Shown: positions 62,001 to 64,000 of the stretch, piece after piece
Layout: every line of letters starts with the position of its first letter
How positions within the stretch are numbered: the first letter of the stretch is position 1
Assembly (NCBI GenBank): GCA_000727475.1
Contig: KL647303.1
Location: 28,408 to 92,407 of the forward strand
DNA: 64,000 nucleotides
Source of the DNA: Sarcocystis neurona
Taxonomy: Eukaryota > Apicomplexa > Conoidasida > Eucoccidiorida > Sarcocystidae
Direction: 5' to 3'
Translations under genes and position numbers: made by a program
The notes under the pieces: generated by a model
What the model saw: only the letters and a program-made list of their open reading frames with translations
Databases searched by the model: none
What the model was told of the DNA's origin: nothing

Positions 62001-63341
62001 CCCTCCCTGAGTCAAAGAAACAGCCCCACAGGTCAGCACGGCGTGTACGTACACCGCACGAGTATTTCTCTCTCCTGAGACCCTCACACAACGAAGGAAA
62101 TCGCGGAAGCCCGTTTGTCAAAAAGAAAACACCATTCCTGTCCACACAGGCACCGCGCGTGTATCGACGGGTGACTGTCTGCCGGCGCAGCTCCACATGT
62201 ATACAAACATGCAAGTATATATATATGGACAAGAGGAACAGTCCCCATTCGACTCACACATATGCAGATATACACATATCAAAAGAGATGCGTCTATACA
62301 TATGTATATATATACACATGTATGTATATATATATGTATGTATATATATGTATATATATATGTATATGACAATGATATGTATGCGTACTTATATATTCGT
62401 CAAAAGATACGCGTGTGGATGCGCCTATGTATGTGTGTATCGGTACATGTATACGTACGTACAGTATATATATATTCTTGGTGGCACACCTACACGTACG
62501 TATGTCTACACATATACATATCAAAAGATACGCGCTTTTACACGCGTGTATATACGTATCGGTACATCTGTACGTACGTACGCATAAACGCACACCCATA
62601 TATCTATCTATATGTATATATATATATATAGAGAGATAGACTAATATACTTGCAGTGGCGTATGTGATGTTCCCGGTAGACGTACTTACAGCTGTTCCAA
62701 AAAAGGGGAGCAAAATGACACGCGTATATATATATATATATGTGTACACATATTCACAGCATATGCACATACATATATATGTATAGACATACACACACGT
62801 ACATATAGAACCACGTAATGACGCCCAGTTGTCTCGCGCACGGGCAGCAGCGCTGTGAGGCTGCTGCTCCTGGAGCGCAGTCGTAGGCAAGACATGACAT
62901 GGACGGTGTCTCCCCTTCTCGAAAGAAGGAGCAGGCACCGGCGCACAGCATGTGGGTGGTGCAGGGACGGCGCACGTGGGGAGAGACGCACAGCGGGAGA
63001 GCTGGTAAGCGGCAAAGTAGTGCAAATATATACACAGAAGTACGCGTTCTAAGCCTGTGGGCGAGAGACAGAGATGGGTACTCTGAAGATAGGGCGAGAT
63101 AGCGCAGAGAGACGCAGACAGATCGAATCGCAGGGCCAAGTATGTCGACGGCAATAATTAACTCTACGTGTACGCACAGACACATCCGCAGGGGGTGGCG
63201 CGCACGTCCAGGTCTACCCAGTATTCTCTCTAGTGCTACAACAGCGCACAAACGCGTGTGCCGGCGCCACAGACGAAGAGAGAGACGGAGACAAAGCAGC
63301 AGTTTTTCAGCACAGCAGCAACTCCCCAGGAAAGCAGCAGC

Positions 63342-63456
63342 TTCCCACGAGAGCAGCAGCTTCCCACGAGAGCAGCAGCTTCCCACGAGAGCAGCAGCTT
63401 CCCACGAGAGCAGCAGCTTCCCGTGAGAGCAGCAGCTTCCCGTGAGAGCAGCAGGC
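63342..63456. repeat. 19-bp tandem repeat TTCCCACGAGAGCAGCAGC (6 units)
   Basis: Units begin at 63342, 63361, 63380, 63399, 63418 and 63437. The last two have CGTGAG in place of CACGAG. The period is not a multiple of three, so each strand cycles through all frames and stays open in all of them. Confidence 0.95.
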
Positions 63457-64000
63457 TGTAGCAGGTCAGCCAGCTGCATGCAGAGTGCGGCGCGGGGGGA
63501 CTCGCCTGGGGGCACCACCCGCAGGGCGACAGAAAGGAGTGCCAGCTTCGCCTCAGGCCACCCGAAGAATTCTCTCGACTCTCCCGAGTGTCTCTCTGCT
63601 GCGTGACCCCTGCCTCCCTACAAATATGTTTCACTGCAAAGGCTGGACTATAACACGTATTTTGACAGTGGACTTGTAAACGCGTGGCTTTCTGTTTTGC
63701 CGAGAAAGACAACTGCTGCTGCTTCTCCTCCTCCTTTCGCACGGCGCGACGCTCCGCGCGCCAGCAGTGCCGCGGCGCAACAAGACAGAGGAAGATAGAC
63801 GGGAAAGTGGGGAGAGCGACAGACGGAGGCAGCCACAAAATGGCACAGCACGGAGCGCGAAGTGAGAAGTAGACACCGAGAGACACGGATGGGGCAGGAC
63901 GGTGGCGACGGCCCATGTCTCTCTGTGTCTACAACTATGGATATCACCTACACGCAGGGAGGCCTGTGCCGCAGACACATCCCTACACCCATGCAGACAC

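Larger units (their letters stand above)
60790..64000 (-). other. COQ2 upstream intron (at least 3.2 kb in the window)
   Basis: Purine-rich plus strand at 60880-62000 (GAGAGAAA, GAAGAAG), TATATA/ACGTAC alternating DNA at 62200-62830, a mixed region, the 19-bp array at 63342-63456, then plain sequence. A direct search for the conserved N-terminal COQ2 helix found nothing on the minus strand. Confidence 0.55.

Noticed and set aside
61340..62587. 415-codon plus-strand frame rich in Lys, Arg and Glu
   Set aside because: It is created by the polypurine tract and ends in TATA-type alternating DNA. There is no complex sequence in it, and purine skew removes stop-generating T.
1..64000. CRISPR arrays, bacterial operons, insertion sequences, LTR retroelements
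   Set aside because: No spaced identical palindromic repeats, ribosome-binding sites, transposase or reverse-transcriptase motifs were seen. The tandem repeats found have no CRISPR-like unique spacers, and the genes have introns.

Overview
The window looks like nuclear DNA of a coccidian apicomplexan, most likely an Eimeria-type genome. This rests on three things: intron-rich genes with canonical GT-AG splice sites, dense CAG/GCA trinucleotide islands, and an alternation of repeat-rich and repeat-poor blocks like the R and P segments described for Eimeria tenella chromosome 1. I see no TTTAGGG-type heptamer arrays, so I do not name a species. All gene models were built by eye from splice sites, reading phase and remembered family motifs, with no transcript evidence.

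All four genes I can model are on the minus strand, so transcription runs right to left. (1) 59402-60789 is the terminal exon of COQ2, the 4-hydroxybenzoate polyprenyltransferase of ubiquinone synthesis. Its upstream exon(s) are not visible and probably lie past the right edge. (2) 43342-51544 is a four-exon gene for a 290-residue protein that starts with a presequence-like Arg/Ala/Ser leader. It is probably mitochondrial and I do not recognise the family. (3) About 29422-34386 is a multi-exon gene for a coiled-coil protein, at least 642 residues, 3' end unresolved. (4) 1-21342 is SMC2, the condensin ATPase. Eleven exons encode the N-terminal ATPase half, the first coiled-coil arm and the hinge (765 codons), and the rest runs off the left edge. 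A weak plus-strand RCC1-like fragment lies near 52032.

Layout: 1-21.9 kb is repeat-rich and is almost entirely SMC2, only about 11% of it coding. Its introns carry CTG/CAG islands, purine/pyrimidine tracts, TATA/CACATG alternating tracts and minisatellites. 21.9-38.7 kb is repeat-poor, balanced in composition, and holds the coiled-coil gene and otherwise little. 38.7-52.9 kb is mostly repeat-rich again (with a repeat-poor inset at about 40.0-42.9 kb) and holds the mitochondrial-type gene with very AT-alternating introns. 52.9-58.2 kb is repeat-poor and apparently gene-free. 58.2-64 kb is repeat-rich and holds COQ2.

The genes do not form a pathway. SMC2 serves chromosome condensation, while COQ2 and the 290-residue protein point to mitochondria. 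The most notable biology here is architectural: trinucleotide repeats sit at intron 3' ends and form part of the acceptor context, there is a GC-AG intron, minisatellites of several different periods occur, and low-complexity insertions sit inside conserved enzymes.
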